A stretch of 64,000 nt of DNA from Mycobacterium kyogaense (GTDB lineage: Bacteria > Actinomycetota > Actinomycetes > Mycobacteriales > Mycobacteriaceae): contig NZ_QJUA01000003.1 of NCBI RefSeq assembly GCF_003254575.1, forward strand, positions 124,001-188,000, given 5' to 3'. Positions within the stretch are counted from its first letter, which is position 1, and every line of letters starts with the position of its first letter. The translations under genes were made by a program, and so were the position numbers. Shown piece by piece: positions 54,649-64,000 of this stretch. The notes beneath the pieces were generated by a model. The model worked only from the letters and a program-made list of their open reading frames with translations, was not told the DNA's origin and did not search any database.

Positions 54649-56181
54649 GTGCTCCTGACAGATGTCGCGCAGGCCTCCGCCGACGTCGCAGCCTCGTCGT
54701 CGCGGTTGGCCAAACGCGCACGCATCAGTGCGCTGCTCAGCGGCGCCGAAGACTCCGACACAGTGGCCGTGGTGGTGTCGTGGCTGTCCGGTGAGCTGAC
54801 CCAGCGCCAGATCGGGGTCGGATGGGCTTCGCTGCGCGCCCTACCCGGACCCGCCGCGGCGCCGGCGCTCACGGTCGCCGGGGTGGAGGCGACCTTCACA
54901 GAGATCGGGGCGACGGCGGGCAAGGGGTCGCAGGCGCGTCGCGCGGAACTGCTGAACGGATTGTTCGTCGCGGCCACCGACGTCGAGCAGGCCTTTCTGC
55001 GCCGGCTGCTCGGCGGGGAACTGCGCCAGGGCGCGCTGATCGGGGTGATGGCGGACGCGGTCGCCGCCGCCTCGGGGGTACCGGCTACGGCCGTGCGGCG
55101 GGCCGCGATGCTCAGCGGCGATCTGCCGTCGGTGGCGGCTGCGGCGCTCTCGGATGGTCAGGCGGCGCTCGAGCAGTTCACGCTGCGGGTCGGCACCCCG
55201 GTGGGCCCGATGCTGGCGCAGACCGCGACCGACGTGGCGGACGCGCTCTCGCGCCTCGGCGGCACCGCGGTCTTCGAGGCCAAGCTCGACGGCGCCCGCG
55301 TGCAGATCCACCGGAACGGCGATGAGGTGTCGGTCTACACCCGCAGCCTCGACGACGTGACATCGCGGCTGCCCGAGGTGGTCGACGCGGTGCTGGCGCT
55401 GCCGGTGACCGACCTCATCGCCGACGCGGAGGCCATCGCTCTCAAACCCGACGGGCGCCCGCACCGGTTCCAGGTCACCGCCTCGCGGTTCGGCCGACGA
55501 GGCAGCTCGGGGCCACACGAACAACAACTGTCGGTGTTCTACTTCGATCTGCTGCGCGCCGACGGAACCGATCTGCTGGACCGTCCGGCACACGAGCGCA
55601 TCGCGGTCATGGATGCCCTCGTGCCGCCCGAACAGCGGGTCGATCGGCTGGTCACCTCCGATCCCGACGAGGCACGACGCTTCCTGGACACCACGCTGGC
55701 GGCTGGTCACGAGGGCGTGATGGCGAAGTCCGTCGAGGCCGCTTACGAAGCCGGACGCCGCGGTGCCGGCTGGATGAAGATCAAACCGGTGCACACCCTC
55801 GATCTGGTGGTGCTGGCGGTCGAATGGGGGTCCGGCCGGCGCACCGGCAAGCTGTCGAACATCCACCTCGGTGCCCGCGACGAGACGACGGGCGAGCTGA
55901 AGATGCTGGGCAAGACCTTCAAGGGGATGACAGACGAGATGCTGGCCTGGCAGACCCAGCGCTTCCTCGAGCTGGCCGACGGAGCGACCGACGGCTATGT
56001 GGTCAAGCTGCGGCCGGAGCAAGTCGTCGAAATCGCCTTCGACGGCATCCAGACCTCCACCCGCTATCCGGCGGGGATGGCCCTGCGGTTCGCGCGGGTC
56101 CTGCGCTACCGCGACGACAAGACGGCCGACGACGCCGACACCGTCGCCACCGTGCGGGCGTTCCACGAACGCGCCGGCTGA
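54649..56181 (+). CDS. ligB: ATP-dependent DNA ligase LigB
   Basis: 510 residues from GTG 54649. An N-terminal helical DNA-binding domain ([20 protein letters not shown]...) precedes the nucleotidyltransferase. The adenylated Lys is in [20 protein letters not shown], with [27 protein letters not shown] and [18 protein letters not shown]. The OB-fold follows ([20 protein letters not shown]). It matches mycobacterial LigB (Rv3062), a nick-sealing ligase additional to NAD-dependent LigA. Confidence 0.96.
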   Translation: MLLTDVAQASADVAASSSRLAKRARISALLSGAEDSDTVAVVVSWLSGELTQRQIGVGWASLRALPGPAAAPALTVAGVEATFTEIGATAGKGSQARRAELLNGLFVAATDVEQAFLRRLLGGELRQGALIGVMADAVAAASGVPATAVRRAAMLSGDLPSVAAAALSDGQAALEQFTLRVGTPVGPMLAQTATDVADALSRLGGTAVFEAKLDGARVQIHRNGDEVSVYTRSLDDVTSRLPEVVDAVLALPVTDLIADAEAIALKPDGRPHRFQVTASRFGRRGSSGPHEQQLSVFYFDLLRADGTDLLDRPAHERIAVMDALVPPEQRVDRLVTSDPDEARRFLDTTLAAGHEGVMAKSVEAAYEAGRRGAGWMKIKPVHTLDLVVLAVEWGSGRRTGKLSNIHLGARDETTGELKMLGKTFKGMTDEMLAWQTQRFLELADGATDGYVVKLRPEQVVEIAFDGIQTSTRYPAGMALRFARVLRYRDDKTADDADTVATVRAFHERAG

Positions 56182-56292
56182 CGCGGTCGACGAGAGTTAA
56201 ACCGGGGTTCGGCCGCGAGCCGGGATCGTCCGGTGCGACGATCGAGACGTCCAGCATTGCGCCGCGCCGACGAGGGAGGGATTGGCAGGCTT

Positions 56293-58599
56293 ATGGCCAC
56301 ACCGACCGCCGCACCATGGGACCGCATCGAAGAATCCGACGGGGACATCACCTACGTCCGGACCGACAGGGACCTGCCCCCGGTCGCGATCATCGATCGC
56401 TCACCGATCACCACCAAGCACAAGATCATCTTCGCGGTGGTGGCAGTGCTCGGTGCGCTGGCGTGGGCGATGATCGCCTTCTTCCGCGGCGAAACGGTGA
56501 ACGCGGTCTGGTTCGTCATCGCGGCGGTCTGCACCTACGTCATCGGCTACCGGTTCTATGCGCGCCTGATCGAGATGAAGTTGGTGCGCCCACGCGACGA
56601 GATCGCCGCGCCTGCTGAGGTTTTCGAAAACGGCACCGACTACCTGCCCACCGACCGGCGGGTGCTCTACGGCCATCACTTCGCCGCTATCGCGGGGGCC
56701 GGTCCGCTCGTCGGGCCCGTACTGGCCACGCAGATGGGTTATCTGCCCGGCGCGATCTGGATCATCATCGGCGCCGTCGTCGCCGGCTGCGTGCAGGACT
56801 ACCTGGTGCTCTCGATCTCGGTGCGCCGCCGCGGCCGGTCCCTGGGCCAGATGGCCCGCGGCGAACTCGGCGTGGTCGGCGGCATCGCCGCGATCGTGGG
56901 CGTGCTGGTGATCATGGTGATCCTGCTGGCCGTGCTGGCACTCGTGGTGGTGGGCGCGTTGGCCGAGAGCCCATGGGGCGTGTTCTCGATCGCCATGACG
57001 ATCCCGATCGCGATATTCATGGGTCTGTATCTGCGCTTCCTGCGCCCCGGCCGGGTCTCGGAGGTGTCGCTGATCGGCGTGGCGCTGCTGCTGTTGGCTG
57101 TCGTGTCGGGCGGCTGGGTGGCCGAAACGTCTTGGGGCGTCGAGTGGTTCACGCTCTCGAAGGTGGCCCTGTCGTGGTGCATCATCATCTACGGGTTGGC
57201 CGCGTCGGTTCTGCCGGTGTGGCTGCTGCTCGCCCCTCGCGACTACCTGTCGACGTTCATGAAGGTCGGCACCATCGCTCTGCTGGCCGTCGGCATCCTG
57301 CTCGCCCGGCCGGTGATGGAGGCCCCGGCGATCTCGTCGTTCGCCGCCAGCGGCTCGGGCCCGGTGTTCGCCGGCTCGCTGTTCCCGTTCCTGTTCATCA
57401 CGATCGCCTGCGGCGCACTGTCGGGTTTCCATTCGCTGATCTCCTCGGGTACCACGCCCAAGCTGTTGGAGAAGGAAAGCCAGATGCGGCTGATCGGCTA
57501 CGGCGGCATGCTGACCGAGTCGTTCGTCGCGATCATGGCGCTGATCACCGCCGCGATCCTCAACCAGCACCTGTACTTCGCGATGAACGCCCCGTCGGCG
57601 TCGACGGGCACCACCGCCCAGAGCGCCGCCGACTACGTCAACGGGCTCGGCCTCTCGGGCGCCCCGATCAGCGCCCAAGAGATCTCCGATGCGGCCCGAA
57701 GCGTCGGCGAGGAGACGATCGTCTCCCGCACCGGCGGCGCACCGACGCTGGCGTTCGGCATGTCCGAGGTGCTGCACCAGGTGTTCGGCGGAGCGGGGCT
57801 CAAAGCGTTCTGGTACCACTTCGCGATCATGTTCGAGGCCCTGTTCATCCTCACCACCGTCGACGCCGGTACCCGCGTGGCGCGCTTCATGCTCTCCGAC
57901 GGACTGGGCAATCTCGGTGGGCCGCTGAAGAAGTTCCGCAACCCGAGTTGGCGGGTCGGCGCCTGGCTGTGCAGCGTGATCGTCGTCGCCGCCTGGGGCA
58001 GCATCCTGCTGATGGGCGTCACCGATCCCCTCGGTGGCATCAACACGCTGTTCCCACTGTTCGGCATCGCCAACCAGCTACTGGCCGCGATCGCGCTGAC
58101 GGTCGTGACCGTGGTCGTCATCAAGCGCGGGTTGCTGAATTGGGCCTGGATCCCCGGCATTCCGCTGCTGTGGGACCTCACCGTCACCATGACGGCGTCC
58201 TGGCAGAAGATCTTCTCCGGCGATCCGAAGGTGGGCTACTGGACCCAGCACTTCTCCTATCGCAACGCCAAAGAGGCCGGCGAGACGTCGTTCGGTGCCG
58301 CCAAGAACGCCGACCAGTTGGACGCCGTCATCCGCAACACCTTCATCCAGGGCACGCTGTCGATCATCTTCGCCGCCCTGGTGATCATCGTGTTCGTCGC
58401 CGGTGCCATCGTCGCGCTGCGCGCGATCCGCGGACACGGTACGCCGCTGACCGAGGACGAGCCGGTACCGTCGCGGATGTTCGCGCCCTCGGGCATGTTC
58501 CCCACCGCCGCCGAGAAGGAGGTGCAGAAGCAATGGGACGCCTTACCGAAGGAACACGCCGGGCACTCCACCAGATCAGCTGGTACTGGCAGTCATTGA
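56293..58599 (+). CDS. cstA: carbon starvation protein CstA (pyruvate/peptide permease)
   Basis: 768 residues from ATG 56293. About 16 hydrophobic helices. The CstA opening motif is YGHHFAAIAGAGPLVGPVLA, with FHSLISSGTTPKLLEKESQM, and TVDAGTRVARFMLSD, then SILLMGVTDPLGGINTLFPL. The family is linked to pyruvate uptake in E. coli (CstA, BtsT) and peptide use. A small YbdD-like gene overlaps the 3' end, as in other bacteria. Confidence 0.96.
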   Translation: MATPTAAPWDRIEESDGDITYVRTDRDLPPVAIIDRSPITTKHKIIFAVVAVLGALAWAMIAFFRGETVNAVWFVIAAVCTYVIGYRFYARLIEMKLVRPRDEIAAPAEVFENGTDYLPTDRRVLYGHHFAAIAGAGPLVGPVLATQMGYLPGAIWIIIGAVVAGCVQDYLVLSISVRRRGRSLGQMARGELGVVGGIAAIVGVLVIMVILLAVLALVVVGALAESPWGVFSIAMTIPIAIFMGLYLRFLRPGRVSEVSLIGVALLLLAVVSGGWVAETSWGVEWFTLSKVALSWCIIIYGLAASVLPVWLLLAPRDYLSTFMKVGTIALLAVGILLARPVMEAPAISSFAASGSGPVFAGSLFPFLFITIACGALSGFHSLISSGTTPKLLEKESQMRLIGYGGMLTESFVAIMALITAAILNQHLYFAMNAPSASTGTTAQSAADYVNGLGLSGAPISAQEISDAARSVGEETIVSRTGGAPTLAFGMSEVLHQVFGGAGLKAFWYHFAIMFEALFILTTVDAGTRVARFMLSDGLGNLGGPLKKFRNPSWRVGAWLCSVIVVAAWGSILLMGVTDPLGGINTLFPLFGIANQLLAAIALTVVTVVVIKRGLLNWAWIPGIPLLWDLTVTMTASWQKIFSGDPKVGYWTQHFSYRNAKEAGETSFGAAKNADQLDAVIRNTFIQGTLSIIFAALVIIVFVAGAIVALRAIRGHGTPLTEDEPVPSRMFAPSGMFPTAAEKEVQKQWDALPKEHAGHSTRSAGTGSH

Positions 58600-58736
58600 T
58601 GGGTGACAACCACTACCAGCGCTATGTGGAGCACCGTGCCCGGCAGCACGCCGGCGAAGCGGTGATGTCGGAACGCGAGTACTGGCGGCACCGGCACGCC
58701 GCGGCCGACGCCAACCCCGGCGCGCGCTGCTGCTGA
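58533..58736 (+). CDS. small YbdD/YjiX-family protein (CstA partner)
   Basis: 67 residues from ATG 58533, which has AAGGAGG ten bases upstream, overlapping the end of cstA by 67 bp in another frame. WYWQSLMGDNHYQRYVEHRA and AVMSEREYWRHRH match the YbdD/YjiX family, which is nearly always next to cstA/btsT and is needed for transport in E. coli. It ends in Cys-Cys. It is easily missed because of the overlap. Confidence 0.88.
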   Translation: MGRLTEGTRRALHQISWYWQSLMGDNHYQRYVEHRARQHAGEAVMSEREYWRHRHAAADANPGARCC

Positions 58737-58740
58737 ACCG

Positions 58741-59787
58741 TCAGGACTCCGCGGCGCGATAGGCCGCGACGATCGGCGCCAATTCATCGGGTGTCGCGCC
58801 GTGCATGATCACCGCGTCGGCACCGTGGTCGAACTCTGCCCGCACCCGGGCCGCACACCGCGGCGCCGAACCCGTCGCCGCCGCCTCGAGCCATTCGTCG
58901 GGAATGAGCGTGGCGATGTGCTCGATCTGCCCCGCGGTTGCTTTGTGGTCGATGCCGCCGGCCATCGACTGCACCACGGCATCATCCCGAAAGCGTTGCA
59001 GCACGGCGGGATCCCATCCGTTGGTGCGGACCAGCAGATCGCCGTAGCCCTGGAGGTAGGTGGCCAGCCGTGCCACCGTCTTCTTCAGGCGCAGCTCCTC
59101 GGGGAGATGGTCGCCGACGGTGGCCAGACACGACCAGACCCGCACCGTGTCGGGGTCCCGCCCGGCCTGCTCGGCAGCGCTCTTGACGGTCCGGACCGCT
59201 CGCTGCAGTGTCTCCGGGGCGAAGTAGGTGTGCAGGATGACGTCGTCGAACTGGCGGCCGCCCAATGCCAGCGTCTGCGGGCCGAACGCGACGATCGCCA
59301 GCCGGATGTTCTCGTCGAAGTCACCGTCGAGGTAGAGCACCGGGTACTGACCGATGGGCCCGTCGTGCCCGACGATGGCCCCGCCGCGCCACAGCGTGCG
59401 CATCACCTGCGCGAAATCCTCCATCTGGGCCGTGGTCACCGCCGGTACCCCGAAACCCTGGTAGATGGCGGCGATTCCGCGGCCGATGCCGAGGGTGAAC
59501 CTGCCTCCCGAGAGTCGGTGCATCGTCGTCGCCCACGAACCGGTGATCAACGGATGGCGGGTGTTGTGGTTGGTCGCCGCCGTCGCGATCTGCATGCGCT
59601 CGGTCACGGCCAGCGCCGCGCCGGTCAACGACGCGGCCTCCTTGACGTTCCACCGCTCGGAGATGAACGCGGTGCCGAACCCGAGCGCCTCCCCCTGCCG
59701 GGCTTCGTCGAGCAGGCCGGCCGGGCCATCGCCGCCGGCACCGGCCAACAGGTAGTAGCCCAGCTCGTCGAGCACCCGCTCACTCAT
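58741..59787 (-). CDS. LLM-class F420-dependent oxidoreductase
   Basis: 348 residues from ATG 59787. It is a luciferase-like monooxygenase barrel: LDEARQGEALGFGTAFISER, TGAALAVTERMQIATAATNH, and GRFTLGIGRGIAAIYQGFGV are typical of mycobacterial F420 enzymes. No flavin-specific reductase gene is adjacent, and F420 use is inferred from the family. It is convergent with ybdD and divergent from the acyl-CoA synthetase, with 65 bp between starts. Often associated with lipid or steroid gene clusters. Confidence 0.88.
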   Translation of the reverse strand: MSERVLDELGYYLLAGAGGDGPAGLLDEARQGEALGFGTAFISERWNVKEAASLTGAALAVTERMQIATAATNHNTRHPLITGSWATTMHRLSGGRFTLGIGRGIAAIYQGFGVPAVTTAQMEDFAQVMRTLWRGGAIVGHDGPIGQYPVLYLDGDFDENIRLAIVAFGPQTLALGGRQFDDVILHTYFAPETLQRAVRTVKSAAEQAGRDPDTVRVWSCLATVGDHLPEELRLKKTVARLATYLQGYGDLLVRTNGWDPAVLQRFRDDAVVQSMAGGIDHKATAGQIEHIATLIPDEWLEAAATGSAPRCAARVRAEFDHGADAVIMHGATPDELAPIVAAYRAAES

Positions 59788-59852
59788 GGCAAGACCATAC
59801 AACTTTCCAACATGTGTTCACTCAGTCGACAGCGCCGTCTAGAGTCCACACC

Positions 59853-61505
59853 ATGTCAGAGCCGACGCACTTCACCGTCCCCGGCGCCATCGACGCGATC
59901 GCCGCGGCGATCGGCGACCGCGAGTTCATCGTGGCCGGCGATCGGCGGTTCACCTACGCGCAGATCGTCGAACGATCGAATCGACTGGCGCGTTACCTCC
60001 ACGATCAGGGCCTGGGGTGCCACACCGAGAGATCAGCGCTGCCCGGCCACGACGTAGGTCAGGATCTGCTCGGCATCTACGCACACAACGGGGCTGAATA
60101 CGTCGAGGGCATGCTGGGCGCCTGGCGCGCCCGGGTCGCGCCGTTCAACGTCAACTACCGCTACGTCAAAAGTGAGCTGCAGTACCTGCTGGCCGACGCG
60201 GGCGCCACGGCGATGCTCTATCACGCCGCATTCGCGCCGCGCCTGGCCGAGGTTCTGCCCGACCTGCCGTCGGTGCGGGTGCTGATCCAGATCGCCGATG
60301 ACTCCGGTCACGAATTGCTGCCCGGCGCTGTGGATTACGAGTCGATCGTGGCCGACGGGCCGGCCGGCCCACCGCCCGTCGAACCCTCCCCCGACGACCT
60401 CTACGTGCTCTACACCGGCGGCACCACCGGAATGCCCAAAGGTGTGCTGTGGCGATCGCACGACATCTTCATGGCGTCGTTCGGCGGGCGCAGCCTGTAC
60501 ACCGGCGAGTCCGCCACCAGCTACGCCGATCTGGCCTCGCGATGCGCCGAGTCGCCCGGGACGAAGCTGCTGGTGCTGCCACCACTGATGCACGGTGCCG
60601 CCCAATGGGCCGTCATGACGTCGCTGACCATGGGACAGACCGTGGTGTTCTCGTCGGTCACCGATCACCTCGACGTCGACGACGTGGTGCGCACGATCGA
60701 GCGGGAACAGGTGCTGACCGTGACCGTGGTCGGTGACGCGATGGCACGTCCGCTGGCCGACGCCTTCGAGCGCACCGACGCAGATCTCTCCTCGTTGGCC
60801 GTGGTGGCCAGCGGTGGCGCCCGGCTGACGCCGACCGCCAAGCAGCGACTGATCGACACCAAGCCGAACCTGATGGTGGTCGACAGCGTGGGCTCGTCGG
60901 AGACCGGAGCGCAGATGACCCACATGTCGGCACCAGGTGCGGTGTCGACGGGCACCTTCACGGCCGGCCCCGACACGTACGTCGTCGCAGAGGATCTCGG
61001 CACGATCCTGCAGCCGGGCCACGACGGCATCGGGTGGCTCGCGCAGCGCGGTTACGTCCCCCTCGGCTACAAGGGCGACGCGGCGAAGACGGCAGCCACC
61101 TTCCCGGTGATCGATGGCGTCCGCTACTCCGTTCCGGGTGACCGTGCCCGTCACCTCGCCGACGGCGTGATCGAGCTGCTGGGCCGGGATTCGGTGACCA
61201 TCAACTCCGGCGGGGAGAAGATCTTCGCCGAGGAGGTGGAGACCGCCGTCGCGTCGCATCCCGCCGTCGCCGACGTCGTGGTCGCGAGCAGACCCAGTGA
61301 CCGGTGGGGGCAGGAAGTGGTCGCCGTCGTCGCGCTCGCCGACGGTGTCGAGGCCACTGCGCAGGAGCTGATCGACCATGCGAGCACCGTGCTCGCCCGC
61401 TACAAGCTGCCCAAGGCCGTGGTGTTCCGGCCGGTCATCGAGCGCAGCCCGGCCGGCAAGGCCGACTACCGCTGGGCCCGCGAGCAGGCCACCGCCGAAA
61501 GCTGA
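59853..61505 (+). CDS. FadD19-like acyl-CoA synthetase
   Basis: 550 residues from ATG 59853. It is an AMP-forming ligase: the P-loop-like motif is VLYTGGTTGMPKGVLWRSHD. LVLPPLMHGAAQWAVMTSLT, VVDSVGSSETGAQMTHM and TINSGGEKIFAEEVETAVAS are the other core motifs, with the catalytic C-terminal Lys in SPAGKADYRWAREQA. This wording is close to mycobacterial FadD19, which activates the steroid C26 side chain, but other paralogues exist. A strong terminator follows. Confidence 0.9.
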   Translation: MSEPTHFTVPGAIDAIAAAIGDREFIVAGDRRFTYAQIVERSNRLARYLHDQGLGCHTERSALPGHDVGQDLLGIYAHNGAEYVEGMLGAWRARVAPFNVNYRYVKSELQYLLADAGATAMLYHAAFAPRLAEVLPDLPSVRVLIQIADDSGHELLPGAVDYESIVADGPAGPPPVEPSPDDLYVLYTGGTTGMPKGVLWRSHDIFMASFGGRSLYTGESATSYADLASRCAESPGTKLLVLPPLMHGAAQWAVMTSLTMGQTVVFSSVTDHLDVDDVVRTIEREQVLTVTVVGDAMARPLADAFERTDADLSSLAVVASGGARLTPTAKQRLIDTKPNLMVVDSVGSSETGAQMTHMSAPGAVSTGTFTAGPDTYVVAEDLGTILQPGHDGIGWLAQRGYVPLGYKGDAAKTAATFPVIDGVRYSVPGDRARHLADGVIELLGRDSVTINSGGEKIFAEEVETAVASHPAVADVVVASRPSDRWGQEVVAVVALADGVEATAQELIDHASTVLARYKLPKAVVFRPVIERSPAGKADYRWAREQATAES

Positions 61506-61531
61506 ACTGACGCAACGGTTCCCACACAAAG

Positions 61532-61569
61532 CAGCGGTGCGCCGCCTGAAGTCAGGCGACGCACCGCTG
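61532..61569. terminator. bidirectional terminator between FadD and surface protein genes
   Basis: CAGCGGTGCG (61532-61541) pairs with CGCACCGCTG (61560-61569), and CGCCTGA (61543-61549) with TCAGGCG (61552-61558). One mismatch and a 2-base loop give a 38-bp near-perfect hairpin between convergent genes. Confidence 0.8.
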
Positions 61570-61580
61570 TTGTGACGAGA

Positions 61581-63923
61581 TCAGGCGACCTGGCAGGCCG
61601 ACGCGTCGAGCACGCACAGATCCTGGTTGGCGCCGAGCAGGCCGCCGGACTGCGCACCCGCGAAGCTCAACAGGTTGTTCTGCGCGCTGTCCTTGCCGTA
61701 GGGCGTGTAGAAGTCGTAGTCCGCTAACCCCTTCGACGCGTTGTAGATGTTGGGCAGCGGGATCGTCCCGAACAAGGTGCGCAGCTCGTAGCGCGTCTTG
61801 TCGCCGTTCGGATCCGGCATCGAGTAATAGCCCTCGCCGAACGGGGAGTTGCCCATGTACTTCATGTTGAAGATCGAGCCGATCGGCGGGACCTCGCCCT
61901 TCCCGGTGCCGACCCCGTTGAGAGAGTCGTTGACGTCGGTGACCAGGATCGCCTTCGAGTAGCCGCGGGAGATGTCCCACTGCGTACTCACGTCGGCATC
62001 CACGCTGCCGATCTTGACGCCCTTGGAGTCGTAGACGTCGAACTGCTGGTAGCCCTGCACGATGACCTCGCGCGGCGGCAGGCCGTTGACTCCGGTGTAG
62101 GTGATGTCCGACGTCGGCTTGAAGGTGTAGTCACCGACGGTGTACGAGTCGCGGCTGGGCTCCTCGGAAGCGTTGAAGCTCAACGGCAGCTCGTCGACGA
62201 CCTGGCCCTTGCGGGTCTGCGAGATCAGCAGCGTCTTGGTGATGTCCTTGCCCGGCTGCGGCTTGGAGTAGTACAGCGCGTAGGAGAACTCGTCCTTCCA
62301 GTAGATGATGTTGTACACCGATCCGACCGGCGGGATGTCGCCAGCGTTGACGCCGGAAGCCCCGTCGGTGGAGGTGACGATGATCGCCTCACTGGTGGTG
62401 CCCCAGAAGTCCGACGTCACGGTGACCACGCCATCGAACGTGCCCACCATCTCGTCGGTGCCCTCCTTGAAGACACCGAACTTCTGCGTGCCCTGGATCG
62501 CGTTGAACAGCGGTTCGTATCCGACGAACCCGGTGTAGTTCAACGTGTCGTTTGTGACGGGCTTGATGTAGTACCCGTCCTGGGTGTGGATCGGCCGGTT
62601 GATGCCCTCGTAGTCGGTGAGGAAATCGGCTGCGCTGTAGTTGATCCGGAACGGATCGGCGTTCATCGGCAGGGTTCCGAAGCGGGTGATGTACTTGTAG
62701 GTCACCACGTCCTTGCCCTCTTGGGCGAGCGCCGAGTACTGCGTGCCGCCGCGGCCGTTGGTGACGACGGCGAAGATCGAGCCGACCGGCGGGATGTCAC
62801 CCTTCTTGACGCCGACCACGGCGCCGTCTGCCTTGTCGGTGACGTCGAGGACGACGATCTGCAGCGACCGGTTGCCCGCACCGAGGTCGTTGTTGATGGC
62901 GACCAGGCCGTGAATGGTCCCGACCGTGTTTCCGTCAGCGTCCACGAGGTCGAAGTCCTGCTTGCCCTGCAGGACGCCCGGGAACGCCGGCACCATCGTG
63001 TACTTGCCGTAGAACGACGTGATCGTGGGCTCCCCCACCGGGACGACCTTGAGGCCGTTCCACACCATCGTCGGATCGTTCTGCTGCGCCTGGGAGTCGA
63101 GTTCGCGGCGCGACACCGCAGCGGCCAACCAGGCGAACGGCGAATTGGCGTTGGGCGCGGCGGGCGCATTGCCGGTGAACGCGTCGAGGAACTTCTTGAA
63201 GAGTGTCACGAGCGGGCCCTGCGAGACCGTCGTTGTCGACGCCTCTTCGGTGTCCGTCGCAACAGCGTTCGATGCGACCGTGGCAGTCTTGGCCGTCGAG
63301 ACGTTGATCAGCGTCTTTGGGGTCGTCGCCGCCTCGGGGGCGTCCACGGTGATGGCCGACAGCAGACCCTTCAGACCCTTGGTTTCCTTGGTGGTCTTCG
63401 TGGGCGCGACGTCGTCGGGCGCAGTGACCGTGGGGCTCTCGGTGTCGTCACCGGCCGACGCACCGGCATCGGCCGGCTTCCAGGACCAACGCTTCTTGGG
63501 CGGCGTCTTGACGGAGTCGTCCTCACCGGGGGCCTCGGCTGCGTCGTCCGAGGGCACCGTCGGGGTGTCGGACGAGTCGGTCTCGGTGCCGGGCTTGGGC
63601 TTCGGTCCCTTGAACAGATCGGCCCAGACGTTCTTGCGGTCCTTCTTGCCGAGTCCCTTGCCGGCGTCGCTGTCGTCGGTGTCCTTGGTGTCCTTGGTGT
63701 CCTTGGACTCCTTGGACGTCTCCTTGGTGGTGTCCTTGCTCGTCTCGCTACCGGCGGCCCCGCCGCCCGCCGTCGCGCCGGACGTGTCGGAGGCGGATCC
63801 GCCCGATGTCGATCCCGTGGAATCCGCGTACGCGACCCCCTGGCCACCCGCGACAACCGCAGCACCAACACCAAGGGCGACCGCCAGGCCCCCGATTCGA
63901 CCGACGTAACAACCAGCGTTCAT
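61581..63923 (-). CDS. secreted protein with three repeated beta-rich domains and a disordered N-terminal linker
   Basis: 780 residues, ATG 63923. A Sec-type signal (GGLAVALGVGAAVVAGGQGV, cleavage probably after AYA) precedes about 230 residues rich in Ser, Thr, Lys, Asp and Pro (KDTKDTKD repeats, charged linker). Three homologous units of roughly 140-160 residues follow from about residue 280 to 735. Each carries a QxFDV-type strand (QDFDLVDADG; QKFGVFKEG; QQFDVYDSKG). Each also has a GDIPPVGSIF-like core (KKGDIPPVGSIFAVV; NAGDIPPVGSVYNII; GKGEVPPIGSIFNMK). The protein ends in GANQDLCVLDASACQVA. No function is known; extracellular or cell-wall location is inferred from the signal. Confidence 0.85.
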   Translation of the reverse strand: MNAGCYVGRIGGLAVALGVGAAVVAGGQGVAYADSTGSTSGGSASDTSGATAGGGAAGSETSKDTTKETSKESKDTKDTKDTDDSDAGKGLGKKDRKNVWADLFKGPKPKPGTETDSSDTPTVPSDDAAEAPGEDDSVKTPPKKRWSWKPADAGASAGDDTESPTVTAPDDVAPTKTTKETKGLKGLLSAITVDAPEAATTPKTLINVSTAKTATVASNAVATDTEEASTTTVSQGPLVTLFKKFLDAFTGNAPAAPNANSPFAWLAAAVSRRELDSQAQQNDPTMVWNGLKVVPVGEPTITSFYGKYTMVPAFPGVLQGKQDFDLVDADGNTVGTIHGLVAINNDLGAGNRSLQIVVLDVTDKADGAVVGVKKGDIPPVGSIFAVVTNGRGGTQYSALAQEGKDVVTYKYITRFGTLPMNADPFRINYSAADFLTDYEGINRPIHTQDGYYIKPVTNDTLNYTGFVGYEPLFNAIQGTQKFGVFKEGTDEMVGTFDGVVTVTSDFWGTTSEAIIVTSTDGASGVNAGDIPPVGSVYNIIYWKDEFSYALYYSKPQPGKDITKTLLISQTRKGQVVDELPLSFNASEEPSRDSYTVGDYTFKPTSDITYTGVNGLPPREVIVQGYQQFDVYDSKGVKIGSVDADVSTQWDISRGYSKAILVTDVNDSLNGVGTGKGEVPPIGSIFNMKYMGNSPFGEGYYSMPDPNGDKTRYELRTLFGTIPLPNIYNASKGLADYDFYTPYGKDSAQNNLLSFAGAQSGGLLGANQDLCVLDASACQVA
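63678..63713. repeat. 9-bp tandem repeat encoding Lys-Asp-Thr
   Basis: Three perfect copies of GGTGTCCTT (63678-63704) and a variant (GGACTCCTT) to 63713, within the linker of the secreted protein. Each copy encodes one Lys-Asp-Thr triplet, so copy-number change keeps the frame. Confidence 0.75.
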
Positions 63924-63960
63924 TACTCTCCCCAGGGACTACCAGCGACTTGTGACCGAA

Positions 63961-63966
63961 ACTATA
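63961..63966 (-). promoter_or_regulatory. possible -10 element of the secreted protein gene
   Basis: On the minus strand TATAGT, preceded directly by TG, lies 38 bp before the ATG. A GGGGAG ribosome-binding site is near the start. No matching -35 hexamer is evident, so the element is tentative. Confidence 0.4.
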
Positions 63967-64000
63967 CAATCGCGGACCGCTTCCACAGCCCGTTTCCAGC

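Overview
The window is high-GC DNA from a mycobacterium, most likely a fast-growing Mycolicibacterium. The backbone genes occur in nearly the order known from M. tuberculosis Rv3038c to Rv3063 (recalled knowledge, not searched): methyltransferase, EchA17-like crotonase, NUDIX, ABC ATPase, serB, ctaD, fecB, adhC, a DUF3349 protein, nrdF2, nrdE-nrdI-nrdH, FMN reductase, dinP, SDR, TetR, cyp136, ligB and cstA. Several accessory blocks interrupt this backbone.

Layout. 1-3253: a tightly overlapping leftward operon (ABC ATPase, NUDIX, crotonase, methyltransferase, the last cut by the window edge). 3267-5616: a YczE-type membrane protein with a coupled 50-residue ORF, divergent from a MocR regulator. 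5617-9981: serB, ctaD and divergent fecB. 9974-22458: an 11-gene leftward operon inserted between fecB and adhC. It encodes an oligopeptide-type ABC importer with a fused double ATPase, an isochorismatase-fold hydrolase, a metallo-beta-lactamase-fold hydrolase, an allantoinase-like amidohydrolase, a racemase-fold protein lacking one catalytic Cys, allantoicase, an unknown 171-residue protein and a 2-oxoglutarate/Fe(II) oxygenase. A TetR gene is divergent. This looks like uptake and breakdown of a ureide or hydantoin-type nitrogen compound, and is the best candidate for an undescribed pathway.

22575-32177: adhC, a DUF3349 protein, an APC permease, a three-subunit molybdenum aldehyde/xanthine-type dehydrogenase, and a NarL-type two-component system with an extra receiver-only protein on the opposite strand. 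32186-41609: class Ib ribonucleotide reductase split into nrdF2 and nrdHIE, both with paired NrdR-like boxes. Between them lie a TetR, a geranylgeranyl-reductase-type flavoprotein, a VOC protein, a LysR effector domain without an HTH divergent from a DUF5997 gene, a large palindrome, and a lower-GC island encoding a DUF1883-TIR protein plus an unknown 132-residue protein (candidate antiphage module).

41826-48957: FMN reductase, TetR-dinP, an AAA ATPase, SDR, TetR and cyp136, then a stand-alone LeuA regulatory domain. 49400-63923: TSUP permease, an APH-fold kinase, a PoxB-type ThDP enzyme, a membrane-anchored molybdopterin oxidoreductase, ligB, cstA with its small YbdD-like partner, an F420-type LLM oxidoreductase, a FadD19-like acyl-CoA synthetase and a secreted protein built from three repeats of one beta-rich domain. 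No rRNA, tRNA, insertion sequence or CRISPR array was recognised.
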